From positions 198,805 through 262,804 of the forward strand of contig NW_006766889.1 in the NCBI RefSeq assembly GCF_000275845.1: a stretch of DNA of 64,000 bases. The letters run 5' to 3'. Below, piece after piece: positions 12,301-26,319 of the stretch; position 1 is the first letter of the stretch; the number at the start of each line of letters is the position of its first letter. The DNA is from Dichomitus squalens LYAD-421 SS1 (lineage: Eukaryota > Basidiomycota > Agaricomycetes > Polyporales > Polyporaceae). The translations under genes were made by a program, and so were the position numbers. The notes beneath the pieces were generated by a model. That model searched no databases. It saw nothing but the letters and a program-made list of their open reading frames with translations, and was not told where the DNA came from.

Positions 12301-12925
12301 CTACGACATCCCCAGCACAAGATCCGTAGATTAAGACCATCCAATAAGAGTGGAATCAGAGGGGTAGTGCACAACATCATACCAGGCGAAGAGTTCAATC
12401 GACATGATCGGCGGCGAAAATGGTCAATATATGCGTTTCTCTGAAGCTTGCCGGACGTACCATACGATTCCGCTGGGTCAAGCTCTTCACCCTCTGCAAT
12501 GCGGATGCATTATCAGCACCTTTATTGAGAGAACGCCTCCGTTCGTCGAAACGCGCCGTGTGATCCTCATCGTTCTCGTTCTCGTCTGCGTCGTCCTCGT
12601 CTTCTATGAAAGATGACCTCTTCTTGCGGTAGTCGTAAGATCTGTCACCCACCCCGCCGCCAGACATGCTAGTGTCTGAGCTGTTGGGTCTGGAGCTGGG
12701 GGTTCGGTGACGGAGACTGCCGGCGTCAGTACTGCCTTTGCCGACACTTCCGCTCCCTGTGGAATTAGTTGCTGGTGGAGAGGGGAGGCCAGATGCGTTG
12801 GAGGAAGTGCTCGGGCTGGGAGGTTCGGGTAGATCGGGGAGGGCGGGAGGCGTTGAACCAGCAGACCCAAGGAAAATTGCCGACAAAGGACGAGACTTGC
12901 TGACCTGCACAGAGCGAGGGGTCAT
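9324..12925 (-). CDS. Large Ser/Pro/Arg-rich protein, unknown function
   Basis: Three exons join cleanly in phase 0: 12925-12461, 12300-11692 and 11630-9324. Introns are 160 and 61 bases with GTACGT and GTAGGC donors. The product is about 1126 residues. Most of it is low complexity with many SP, RxxS and TP sites, suggesting heavy phosphorylation. A short acidic run occurs in exon 1. The only region likely to fold is in exon 3, where a helical stretch contains MFESQLSRLPP and then FLLGVGKILRE. The C-terminus is basic. I do not recognise the family. The composition resembles fungal cytoskeletal, septation or polarity scaffolds, but that is only an impression. The start is the first ATG of exon 1; an acceptor-like TGTGCAG shortly after it leaves some doubt. 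Confidence 0.7.
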
Positions 12926-14289
12926 CGGACCAAGCTAGGCAGACAGATGCTCATGAGAGAACGAGAGGTGGGCTGAAGGAAAGACAAGGAGGGCGCCGTC
13001 GGCGTCGCAGACGGCGGGAGCGGGTGACGAATGGCGAAGAGAAGAGACAACTAACGCACAGGCGTCAGCCCAGCCCTCATGGCGATACTCGTTTCTAGGC
13101 AGCCAGCCTTGCAGATCTTGTCTTCGCTCTGCCCCCGCCCTTCCCTCTCTCACCATATTCTATTTCTCCTATCTTGTCGGCGACGCTACCGGTGCCAAGT
13201 GTCTCATTTTTGTCTTCGCGGCTTGTCTCTGAGTCTCCTGAACCCAGCTGACACGCCCTCACAAGCGCTGGCATCCCTCAACTCGCTCGATCGAGCAACC
13301 CTCAGACCTACACAGGCGTCGCGCAGTCTATCCGGACCCTGCTATCGACGTATGCCTTCAGATACTTCTGAATAATACCAGAGTTGGTCGGAGGAACATG
13401 GATACCAGCGCATGCTATATATACCACCGGTTTAGCCGTGAGGCCTTGAGGCCCGCCACCGTTCTCACCGCTAGACGGGAAGCTGCGGCATCCGTCGACT
13501 TCTCAGGCTTGAGCCATATAGATCGCCAAAGAGCGGAACAATTTTTGCACGTCAGTGCGGAACACCTCTTGTTGTTGAATTTCAACGTCTGCCATCCACG
13601 TCAAAAGTCAACAGATATGCGCTGTTGATGTTTCGCAAACCAGCTATGAACCGGTGCGTTCGTCTGCTACTTAAAAGAGGCTATCGCCTCGTCAGGACCC
13701 TCACGTGTCATTGATCCCCCTTTGATTGGACGTTTCGAAAGACAACAAATGCGGCCCAATAAGTATGGACAATGTGTAAGAGGACCGTCTGAGTTCTATG
13801 ATGATCTGGAGGTTGGATATGTCAAGGGCTTGCTGGTGCTGGATACTCCAGGACGAAGCAAGCGAAGATTGAGAACCCACTGTACCCGAGGTCTTCAGCT
13901 GGAAGTCCGATAACTAGGTACATAGGAGCACAGACAGCATATGATCGCGATAGCTGAGGTAGGAGACCGCCTATACCGGAGCTCGCCCGCACAGTCGCAG
14001 ACTCAGCGTTATGCAACGCAGCAGGCACACTATCATAAGTTCATCCGCTTCCTCGAGGCATCGACATAGCTTACAGATCGGAGGAAAGTAGCTACCAACA
14101 GAATACGATGATTTCGTCAGGTTTGGGCGTGGAAGCAAAGCAGTCCATGGTCAAAATAACTCAATGTCCGCGTTCGTGTCATGAGCCGTTTGTTGTCGTA
14201 CCAGGCATGGGTGTGAGGAGTCCCATTTGCTGGAGTTGTCGTCGAAAGCAAACCAGGAGGGTTGCTCCCAGTTCAAGGTGTACCGGAAA
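12926..14289. other. Intergenic stretch, 1.4 kb
   Basis: No gene recognised. It should contain the promoter of the gene starting at 12925 (minus) and the 3' flank of the membrane protein gene ending at 14290. Short ORFs on both strands show no family pattern. Confidence 0.4.
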
Positions 14290-17200
14290 TTATACAGCAG
14301 CGATCTTGCCGTAGTCGAGGTCGTACTTGATCTGTCCGACCTCAGACTCCTGAGCGGAGGTTGTTACTCCTTGCTGCATCGTATGTATGGCAGCGACGCA
14401 CCTTCGAAACTGGATTGAGCGCTGCCTTGGTAGTCTGCGCCTTGACAATGTCCTCCCAAAGTGCACTATCGTTAGTCAGAGTTGCCGTCGAAGAGCGGTG
14501 AGCGACGGAGCCTCTGTCAGATCGGGCCTCCGGCGCCATACTGCCCACAGTGTAAGCAGTGATAGCAGTAAGATCGGACTGGACACTGCGAAGCAATACT
14601 GAGGTTGGTCACACTATGGAATGAAAGAAATAATACGTACGTCAAGAGGATGCTGAGCGTGTACACTGCATAGGCATGTGTTAGCAGTGGCCCGAGCACA
14701 AACCCAGATAAGTTATAGTACGTACGATTTCCGACGATGAAGGTGCCCGCTAGCCAGATCATGTCGACGTCCATGATAGTAGACTGAATCGCATTAACGA
14801 TAGAAAGCAAGCTGAAGTAACCCGGAGCTGAGCAGCTGACCATACGACGTATTCAGGATAGGCTTACGCGGCGCCGAATAGACTCTTGACGGTCCAATAC
14901 TCGAACTCCTTCATAAAGGTCGTCCGGCCGTATCTCAAGGATTGCTATCAGCTGTCAGTCGTACCAAGAAAGACGACTGTGCTCACTTCTGGAGAACGTA
15001 AGGCTTTTGGATCGACACATAAGCGATAGCAGCGATGGTGATGTTGATTCCAGCCGCAATGGAGTACGTCGTGCACTCCGTCCACTGTTAAAATAACCAT
15101 AAGTCCTCATCACATGGAAGTGTGAGAAGAGAACTGACAGTGTTGGCGTGAGTCACGAGAAGGATGTTCACAAACCCAAGCTGTTGCCTGCATGTCGAAT
15201 CATCGTGAGATTCCGCAAGATATTTATCAAGGCATGCTGGTTCACGCTCACATCTGTGTGGCAGCGACTGTGTCGAGTCATTGAGTTTCAAGCGAACTGC
15301 ATAGCGAAAAAAGACACTTACAGATAGCAATAGCTAGAGGGAAAGTGTCAGCTTCTATATAAATGAGTCATTCCAAGCCACTCACCGAATTGCGAGAGGG
15401 TGAAGATGAGCTAAGAAGCTATTGTTCAGCATGTGCAAATCTGTTGGGCCAGGAAGTTGGGCATTGTACAATCGTCAACGTGAGGAACATGCTTCGCATC
15501 ACTGGAGGAAGAGTTAAAAAGAGGTGCACATTGTTACGCTGAAGTACTAACACAAGTCTATCCAGACTTATCACGCGGACTTATCCAAGTACGCGGTGTA
15601 GCACACGGGGGAGAGAGTATCGCACAAGTCCCTAGATTGAGGGATATAGGGATACAGGAGGTAACGAAGAGGAGAACAGAAGTGGGGAGCCTCTACCGAC
15701 TACAGGCCTCCTTATATACTATGGGGTACCGACCGTATTAGGAAGGGAAAGGTAACCGACCAAAGTGGGGAGGTATGAGGAGACTGTAAAGGAACGCGTC
15801 TGGTCGAGGCTGGGCCCAGTATAGTACAAGACCTAGGTCAGGGTCCTGTGATATAACCGAAAAGGGATAGAGACGGGACAGGGTCCTGAGTCTAGGTCAG
15901 GGTCGGGCAATATAACCGAAAAGGGAAAGGGGCGCGACAAGGGTCGGGGTCTGGGTCAGGGTAAAGTAATGTAACCGAAAAGGGAAATGGTCAGGGTCGG
16001 ACNNNNNNNNNNNNNNNNNNNNNNNNNNNNNNNNNNNNNNNNNNNNNNNNNNNNNNNNNNNNNNNNNNNNNNNNNNNNNNNNNNNNNNNNNNNNNNNNNN
16101 NNNNNNNNNNNNNNNNNNNNNNNNNNNNNNNNNNNNNNNNNNNNNNNNNNNNNNNNNNNNNNNNNNNNNNNNNNNNNNNNNNNNNNNNNNNNNNGGTAAC
16201 GAAGAGGAGAACAGAAGTGGGGAGCCTCTACCGACTACAGGCCTCCTTATATACTATGGGGTACCGACCGTATTAGGAAGGGAAAGGTAACCGACCAAAG
16301 TGGGGAGGTATGAGGAGACTGTAAAGGAACGCGTCTGGTCGAGGCTGGGCCCAGTATAGTACAAGACCTAGGTCAGGGTCCTGTGATATAACCGAAAAGG
16401 GATAGAGACGGGACAGGGTCCTGAGTCTAGGTCAGGGTCGGGCAATATAACCGAAAAGGGAAAGGGGCGCGACAAGGGTCGGGGTCTGGGTCAGGGTAAA
16501 GTAATGTAACCGAAAAGGGAAATGGTCAGGGTCGGACTCAGGGTCCGGTCATATAGACGAAAGGGGAGATATTGAGGGAGAGGACCGGGGCTAGGAACAT
16601 AGTCGTCAGGGGGCGGAACGGGGGATGATAGTGTACAGGCGGACGACGAGGGAACGGGAAGGTAAGCATAGGTCGCCGGGGACGGGAAGGGGAGTGGAGT
16701 GTACACGAGGGCGACGAGAAGGAGTAGTCCAATAACAAAAAGATAGGGGGTGGGGCGTACCAACGGTAACACACATGACTTGTAGACTGTGGGGCGCCCC
16801 AACACTTACCTGAGTGCAGTCGGAACGCAAAGTAGCTATGTATAGCCTTCTGAGCGACTGTCCGAACAACTATTGTTTTAGGGACTCACGTGTGAGCGAT
16901 TGAGGTCACGAGCCCCTAGGAATGCAGACGTTACGATAGAGACAAGCGGTCAAAGTCTCGGGCGAAACATGAACTTACTACAAGACCCATTGGATCTGAT
17001 AGTGACCGGTATCTGAGTATAGATTCCACATTTGCAAAGAGGTCACATCTTACCGAGATACCCCTGATGGCCGCCAGAATTCCTTTGAGCCCGATGGCAG
17101 TAGGAGGCTTCAAGCAAGGCTTACCATTTAGTGCTGAGTAAATCATCCCAACTCCCGAAATCGATGACGAAGGAAGTGTAGGCTGCAGCTACGGTAGCGA

Positions 17201-17722
17201 TAAACTGGATCAAGTTGATGAACCTACAGATACAGATCAGCCTTCGGCATCGCAACCTCGGGACAAGTGAAAACGAGCTTACACCATGCTGGAGACCTAT
17301 TGTCCGGCGCGCTCAGTCATCGATTATAAAGAGAATACACAGTAGACAAATCACCGTCATCAGAACCAAAGCCCCGCCCTTCTTTTCTCCGCGGAAATAG
17401 GACATTGCTTTCGTGCACACCATCCCAAAGGTGCTACCCAGAAGACGGTGAGCGCATGGAGACACAGATTTACATGGACGAGAAATCATTACAGTGAAGC
17501 TATGACCAGGCCGATGAGGAGAGCAGCCGAGGCCACCTTCAGATCCGTGATGTCACCCATCAATTCCTCCAAAGCCCAAGCGTCCGCCGAGCTCGGGCCC
17601 GGAGAGCTACTAGCGACCGCTGCTGTCGTGCGCACCACTGAGGTTTCTGTGGTACCTGTGCCGGTCGCGCTGAAACTGAAAGGAACGAAGGAGATAGGGG
17701 ACGTCTGAATAGTCGCAGACAT
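14290..17722 (-). CDS. DUF6534-like multi-pass membrane protein
   Basis: Many short exons on the minus strand. Exon 1 (17722-17493) has a Ser/Thr-rich N-terminus, then a membrane segment that continues across the intron. The next exons give further hydrophobic helices and the family's typical FGSW-D-LLSTKW ending (near 17140). They are followed by an exon ending SYFAFRLHS (donor near 16808). Downstream exons near 15400 (LIFTLSQFG), 15000-15090, 14870-14935 and 14700-14840 (helices ending IWLAGTFIVGN), and a tail ending at the stop at 14292-14290, complete the protein. The order of helices fits the agaricomycete DUF6534 family of about seven-helix proteins of unknown function. Exons between 15150 and 15540 are very small and their exact joins are unresolved. 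About 1.2 kb of repeat sequence and an N gap sit in the intron between 16808 and about 15530. Confidence 0.6.
15660..16537 (+). repeat. False direct duplication around N gap 1
   Basis: Bases 15660-16002 and 16195-16537 (343 each) appear identical, at an offset of exactly 535. The N run 16003-16194 (192) lies between them. The simplest reading is that two contig ends overlap and were scaffolded without merging. True spacing in this intron is therefore probably about 535 bases shorter. Confidence 0.85.
15830..16590 (+). repeat. Degenerate minisatellite, unit about 58-60 bp
   Basis: Three to four units each contain GGTCAGGGTC followed about 20 bases later by ATATAACCGAAAAGGG or a variant (first units begin near 15833, 15891 and 15950). 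The array is represented twice because of the false duplication and decays into G-rich sequence by about 16590. It lies within an intron of the DUF6534-like gene. Confidence 0.7.
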
Positions 17723-19820
17723 CTTGGACCAAGGTACGCTGGATGAGAGATGGCAGAGCTAGGAAGGTCGACGTTCACGCGTGAGCCCTAGAGGAAGAGA
17801 AGCTGACCGCTACCGCCCCGAAAACGCGCTTCGCTAGTACTTTATGGGTACGGCTAGTGGCGGTTAGCCTCGGACTGCGATCAGGGACTCGGGGGTTGGA
17901 GGCGTCGTGTGAAACAGAACTGCGATAACCATCGGTCATGAGACGATAGAAGACTGGTCGAAATACTGCGCAAGGCGTCACTGACGACATACTCTCACCT
18001 TCAAGCATGGTCTTTGGCAGATCGCCTTTCAAGCCATAGACTAACCTCTTGAGACTCCTGACATGCAACAGCAGCAGCGTTACGCAGTAATGACCCTCGC
18101 TACGTTGACTAACTCCCTTTTGTTCTGTTGAGACTCTTGCTTGGCCTTGCGCAGTCGATGGACACCTCTCGCAAGCGATTCAGAATTGGAGATCTTGGCT
18201 CCTCATTGGTGAAGAGCGGGCGAAACGCCAATTCAAAACCGCTATAACTAGCGAGAGGATTCTGATGTGTTACGGCGAGATGTGGGCTGGAATCCGGCCT
18301 CGTTGCCCGGGCTTCATGGCCTGTCTGGGAAAAGCGACTGAGTTTGTAGACTTGTACAAACTCTACGAATATTTATGTACTTGCATATCGGTATGCCCCT
18401 TCGAAACAAACACGCTCAAGTTGGTTGGGAGCCGAAACATGGGAGTTCAAGGCGCCTCAATGGCTCTCGGTGGTGCCCTCCAGCGTCTTGAGTGGCGGAT
18501 CGGGCTCGCATTTTGGTCGGCTCGTCAACCGACCTGAGCGTGTTCTTTTCGAAAGGGCCTATCGATACGCAAACCGCTGCGACAATCCCATACTTCACTG
18601 CCCCGGTCCGTGACGGCGCGACCTTAGCGATAGAAGATATCGTCATAGGCTATGCTTCGTATATAGCGCACAGCATGGACAGGCAACGCCCGACGAGGTT
18701 GGGTACTAAAGATATCATGCCATACACCTTCGCCGCAGATTTCACACGCACCCTTGCGTTGCCCTCATGAAGGGCCTAGGAGGAAGCCTGCAGGAGCGAG
18801 TTCCAAACGTGAATAGTGTAAGTAGCCGTCGTATCCTCTTCCTCGAGGATACAGAGTATTTCCTATGTCGCCATCGTGCTTGCAATGAAGCCGGTGCAGC
18901 CTGAAAATATGTTCGTGAGTATCCATCAACGCGGATCACTGCGCCTCCCAACATTCATCGGTTTTATGTCGCCTGAGTAAATTGCGGTGAACCTCGCGAC
19001 TTGTTGTAATATTAGCACAGTTACAGCTCACAACGACGTATGCACGCACCGTGGCACGTCCCCTCGTGGAACGTCCGAGCATATTCTTACGTCACCCCCG
19101 CCGTAAGGCGTTGCGGAAAGCGTTTGGTCTACGACAGCTGCGCGTCCGAATGTATGTCTGACCTTGTCTGTATCCAGAGTTTGTAGCCGAGACGCGATCC
19201 AGAACGGACGTAGTAAACAACGCTAGCGCCGAGGCCGAGGAGGACTTCTATTAGCGAGCGCACAGCGCCCTTATGTTATTTTTGACAAGCGAGCTGCGGT
19301 GCCCGGGCGGGCGTGAGTTCGTACGATTGTGGCGCGAGGATCGTGATGAATTCTAAGCATGCTGGCCCTACCAGCACCATAACCTGAGCGGTCAGCTTGA
19401 AACGATGCCGGCAGGTGGACGTCGACGTCAGAGAGCGCTAGCATTCGACACGGCCAGGCAAGGGGACGGCAGGGTCGTAGAGGCTGTTCGGGACAGCTGT
19501 GTATAAGCAGTCGGCTGGAGGTTCGCAGCAAGCGTGGGCAACGTGCAAATGGTCTGAGGACACGAAGCATGGTCTGTTCTAAATATTGTGCTTATATAAC
19601 CGGGCGCTACGGTGGCTGGGAGGAGTAGCTGTCCCGATCAGGGAACGCGACACTTTTAGATCCTCTCGCTCTTCAACGTCACGACACCGACTCGCTCTCT
19701 TGCCGACGATACGCTCTTTACCCGCCTTCCCTTCTCTCCCCCCTCCTCCCACTCGACAGTCCCCAAAATTCCTGTCATTCCCATTGCTGATTATACACCA
19801 AGTCGTGCTTGCCAGCCTCC
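17723..19820. other. Intergenic stretch, 2.1 kb
   Basis: No gene recognised. It separates the divergent promoters of the DUF6534-like gene (-) and the secreted protein gene (+). The last 150 bases before 19821 are pyrimidine-rich, as is common upstream of basidiomycete start codons. A fold-back repeat lies at 18386-18572. Confidence 0.4.
18386..18572. repeat. Fold-back inverted repeat, arms about 75 bp
   Basis: The left arm, 18386-18462, read in reverse complement, matches the right arm at about 18495-18572. The match is by eye roughly 75-80%, with the best block around TGAGCGTGTT and TTTCGAA(G/A)GGGC. A perfect 9-base stem (GAGTTTGTA/TACAAACTC) sits just to the left near 18338-18364. The structure resembles a MITE-like fold-back relic. 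Confidence 0.55.
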
Positions 19821-21288
19821 ATGACGTCCTCGACGACGACTGCTACTACTACTCTCTTCGTGCTCCTTCTTTGCGCACCCGCGCTCTCCCGAGCGGATTA
19901 TCCTGACCAGGTCCGGACCCCGAGCCCTCTCTGGCGACGCGCTTCAAGTTCAAGTCCCCCAAGATCGGTGCCCCCCGCTGGTTTCTACAACCCCAATGAC
20001 TCTGGAGGAAAGATGCTGACGGTGAGTAGCGCTCCCTGTCTCACGCCGGCCGGCTAACCGGGGACTGACGACGACTCGCGGGCAATTCAAAGGTCGCACC
20101 CAACACGGGTGGACTCGGAGAGCCGCTCAATATCATCGTTTCCGGAAATTCTGACGAGACGGTGCTCGTTGATTCTGAGGATAATGGGGGCTTCCGGAAT
20201 TACATGATGTGAGCGGTCCTTTCCGGCGAGTGTTTCGGGTGGGCGAGCTTGACGCGTCTGTGTCACATGCAGCTCAGTTGGGTTCGCGGCAGAGTGTCTT
20301 GGACAGCACGAAGGGGATGCACAGACGGCGAACCTTGGGGACGGCAATGGACAGCGTATGTTTAATGTTGATCTGGGCGTCTTCCGCTGGTAGGCTGATG
20401 GTGTTTTGTCTATACAGTGAATGAGACTTCGGAGCTGCGCTGGGACTATGGCGACCCCCAACTAGGAACGTGTCAGGAGACCATAGACGGCGGTAACCAT
20501 TTCCGGTACTGGATCCAAGATGGGCCTAGTGCGAACAGGTGCGGGAATTCATGTGAGACGGAGGGAATTGAGACTAAGCTGGTTTCAGTGGCGCGTTCTT
20601 TTTGGCCACCTCTTACGAGTTGCCTATTCAGAGTACGTGATTCCTTTCGCAGGCCTTCCTGTTGCTATGTGGTATTGACTGTGCGTGAAGCGGGTCATGA
20701 TATTTTATTCGATGGGTGCGCTCAATTGATTCTCTTGATGCTTCACGAACACAACACTGACATCGAAATGCTAGATACAACCTTGGCCGGTGAGGATTAT
20801 CCCCTTCACTGCCATGCGCTTTTGGTGCTTATTCAGAATGTCCATAGCGACTGGCTTGTTGGGAATGCTACAGCTCAGTCATCGATAATCCCTACAGCCA
20901 ACCTCACGAACGGTACAACATTCTCCGGCCAGACCTCGTTTGGTGGCTACACCTACAGTACCGACGCACTCTACTTATCTGGGATCTTGTCGAATTCTAC
21001 CGATGGCCTGAATCACGCGTCCTCCGTTGGGGGAAATGGGGTTGAGGCCCTTGATGGACTTGTCGCCGTGCTGACCGTCAAAGTCGTGTCAAGCCCCTCA
21101 GCAACAGCATCGTGCGTACCCTCGTCTGTCAACATCTTACGCGCATCTCCACAGACTAATCGATCTGTCTGACGCACAGTGGCGCGCGGCCGTCCATATC
21201 CACTGTCCCGTGGTGGTCTCTCAGCGCGACGCTCCTCCTCACTTCATTAGCGCTATCAAGTTCCCTGCTGCTGTCACCGTCAGCATAG
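19821..21288 (+). CDS. Secreted, probably GPI-anchored protein
   Basis: Eight exons keep one frame of 323 residues: 19821-20021, 20093-20208, 20273-20355, 20418-20538, 20653-20715, 20775-20789, 20848-21111 and 21180-21288. The N-terminus is a signal peptide (Ser/Thr run, then LFVLLLC-PALSRA). The middle has a Cys-containing, Gly/Asn-rich ectodomain with several N-glycosylation sites (NAT, NLT, NGT, NST). The C-terminus is a Ser-rich stretch plus a terminal hydrophobic tail of about 20 residues with no charged end, as in GPI signals. The layout matches a conserved but uncharacterised secreted protein type of wood-decay basidiomycetes. Exon 6 is a 15-base micro-exon coding GYNLG with split codons. 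Exon 5 gives an odd Cys-rich stretch where a hydrophobic strand would be expected, so a small frameshift there is possible. Confidence 0.75.
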
Positions 21289-22033
21289 ACTGCCCTTGCC
21301 TCAATTTCTCGCTAGTTCAAGCTTTATATACGCCCGCACTTCCGCACTATCGCCCTGGGGGCGCACCCTACGGAAGTCAACGCATACGTACCATCCCCCA
21401 CAAGCCACTCCGGACCTTCCTAGCTACTTGCTTCAACCACGTTCATGCACATGGAGGACCGTCACGCCCGCCGCGGCGCCGTTACCTTTGCTCTGCTCTA
21501 TACCCGGACAGTTGCACTCGCCTAGACTTCGATCCACGACGGTTTGCAGCGGTACCCGTCAGCTGGCTCCTCGCGCTACCTTCTCGATCTCCGCTTTCTT
21601 GTCGCATTCAGTCACTTATTGATCTCCCACCCACGACCTCTCATGACGTACTCTGCCTGTATACAACGGACGCCCGATTTTGGGAATTGCTCTGATAGTG
21701 GAAGCGAGTCGCTGTGCGTCTCGCGAGTCTGGCTCACACAAGGCATGCACGGGTCACAAAGTAAGAGGGTGCGTTCATGGATGCCGTTTTACGACTTGGT
21801 GCTGACCTATGATGGCCTGTAGTCTGGTATCGGTGCTGGGTGTCGTATGGGCTCGGTCCGGATTGGACGCCGGCAACCATAAGCTGTGTCCTACTGTATT
21901 GCCATTTCCAAAGACAGATAAGCATCGCGATCCCACCACCTGTCAAGAGGTTGATTACATGGCTGGACCTCGTTGCGTCCGGGGCCCGGCCTAGGAGGTC
22001 TAGAACAGTCTGCTGTGAAGCATGCTACATGCT

Positions 22034-22076
22034 ACGACCGCCTGGAGTACCACCGACGGCCTTCACAGGCGGTCGT
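22034..22076. other. Perfect 11-bp-stem hairpin
   Basis: ACGACCGCCTG at 22034-22044 pairs perfectly with CAGGCGGTCGT at 22066-22076 across a 21-base loop. It lies about 390 bases upstream of the pyruvate decarboxylase start, so a protein-binding dyad is possible; no known motif is recognised. Confidence 0.6.
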
Positions 22077-22380
22077 GAGTAGTCGTAAGTTTCCTGAGGT
22101 TTCTGTAGGTTCACTTCTCGGTATGTGAAGCCTACAGCGCATGTGCGAGGTGGTGAGTGGCCCATAGAAATAGTCTGAGGACGGAATCGGGACGGGATCT
22201 CGATTGGGGAGAGATCTGATCTAGTAGGCACTGCCAGTAACGTCAAACGGCGTCATCGCTGACTGGTCCCAGCCTATCGCCGTCAACGAGACCCACCCAG
22301 CCCATGGGCCGTTCCTCTGAGCTTAAGGCGTTCCCCCCGGTCCAGTCCCGTCGGCGCTCCTTAAGCTTCGCCTACTGCAG

Positions 22381-22387
22381 TATATAA
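22381..22387 (+). promoter_or_regulatory. TATA box of pyruvate decarboxylase
   Basis: TATATAA directly after CTGCAG, about 75 bases before the start codon at 22463. A consensus TATA box with a pyrimidine-rich leader fits a highly expressed glycolytic/fermentative gene. Confidence 0.6.
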
Positions 22388-22462
22388 CTTGTAGTGCTAG
22401 CCCCGATACGACAATCCACATCCCCTCTCAACGCACTCAACAACTCCTCTTCTCCATTCGCT

Positions 22463-25028
<2,566 letters not shown>

Positions 25029-25518
25029 AGGGATACGCGTGGCAGTCGGTGGGCTCGGCGGGTACGGGGAGATCGGGTTGGGGAAGTGAGGAAGCCAAGT
25101 TGCTCTGGGGGCGTGGGGGCCTCATGACGGAAAAGACGAAAATCGCTGTGATGCGCTGTTCCTCAAGTGTTATTGTACGTCGCAATCGGACTCAACTATG
25201 TATTCGTATGCATGCCTCTAGACAATTTCTGCAATCGTGATGTATGGAATGCATAGATCCCGAGTGTGCCAAATGGCTTACAATCACTCCCATCCTTGAA
25301 GGCAGACAATTTCCACTTGATCATCTAGTCTCAAACTCCTGCTATTAGGCCTGGGCAGCAAAGACGGGACATGCACCAAAACGATCTATAACAGGCTCCA
25401 ATACGCAACCTTCAAGCTCTCCATTACAAGATAGTCACTAATACCAGCTCAATTGAAATTTCGGGAGCAAACCCGTCCACTGGCAACCAAGCCTCAAGCG
25501 TCAGGCCCGGACTCATTG

Positions 25519-26110
25519 TCAAACAGCTTCCGTCGTCGCATCTGATGTCATCTTATGCTCGAACGCCGACTCGCATTCCTCGATCGTGAGTCTCGGGAAT
25601 CCGAGTCTGTGGGTAGGAGGATGCTCTAAAGAGCGTAACTGCGAGGCCACAGCAACACACCATGTAAGTGATCAGCCAGGTTCAGCAGAGGTGGTTCGAA
25701 GAACAGCTGAAAGCTCACAGCGCTGACCCCTAGTGTACCTGTCCGAGTCGTCGGCGAAGTGTCGGTCCCGCGATGACCGGGGACGGTGATTTGAAGATCG
25801 CTGAGGCCGAAGGTGCCCAGCTCGCGCGTCTCGTTCGCGAGCTTGGCCAACGATTTCCTGGAATTGAGCCTGTCGGGATGTTACCGGAAACTCGCATCAG
25901 CAGTGACTGCTCCCAGGAAGAACGTACACAGTGAGCATTGCGATTGAGTAGGCTGCAGAATGATGGGTTGACATATCCACAGCTGCAAGATACGCGACAC
26001 CTACTCCGTGCGCCTGGGATGCCCATCCCGATCCAGAACAAGCTGTTTGGACTGGCAATTATCTGGGAAACAAGCCAATCAGTACGAGATACTGGGAACT
26101 GGGGAAGCAA
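25519..26110 (-). pseudogene. Possible unidentified gene or remnant
   Basis: Minus-strand stretches look coding but do not make one clear gene. One segment (about 25860-25735) reads SLAKLANETRELGTFG and runs to a GTACAC donor. A second (about 25700-25655) reads LFFEPPLLNLADHLH. A last one, ending at the stop 25521-25519, reads LTIEECESAFEHK. An upstream start was not found. I do not recognise the family, and it could be the 3' end of a decayed gene. Confidence 0.3.
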
Positions 26111-26319
26111 GCAGGCGCAAACGTACGAAAATGAGAGTCAAAGCATTCGCAATGCTTAGAAGATGGCACGCGCGTCAGCAATAGCTTTTGGTAGATCTTG
26201 GCGCCTTGGGTGTGTTTGCATTACCTCGTTAAAACGCCTGCACATGCATATGGTTGTGAGATTTCTTTGCTCCTAGGACTATGGCTGCTTACATGTGTTT
26301 ACGGTGTAGGTTATCAAAA

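Larger units (their letters stand above)
21289..22462. other. Intergenic stretch upstream of pyruvate decarboxylase
   Basis: No gene recognised. It holds a strong hairpin at 22034-22076 and a TATA box at 22381-22387. The last 60 bases before the start codon are pyrimidine-rich. Confidence 0.5.

Noticed and set aside
15830..16590. GGGTCAGGG-type repeats as telomere sequence
   Set aside because: Units are about 60 bases and irregular; they are not TTAGGG arrays and lie inside a gene.
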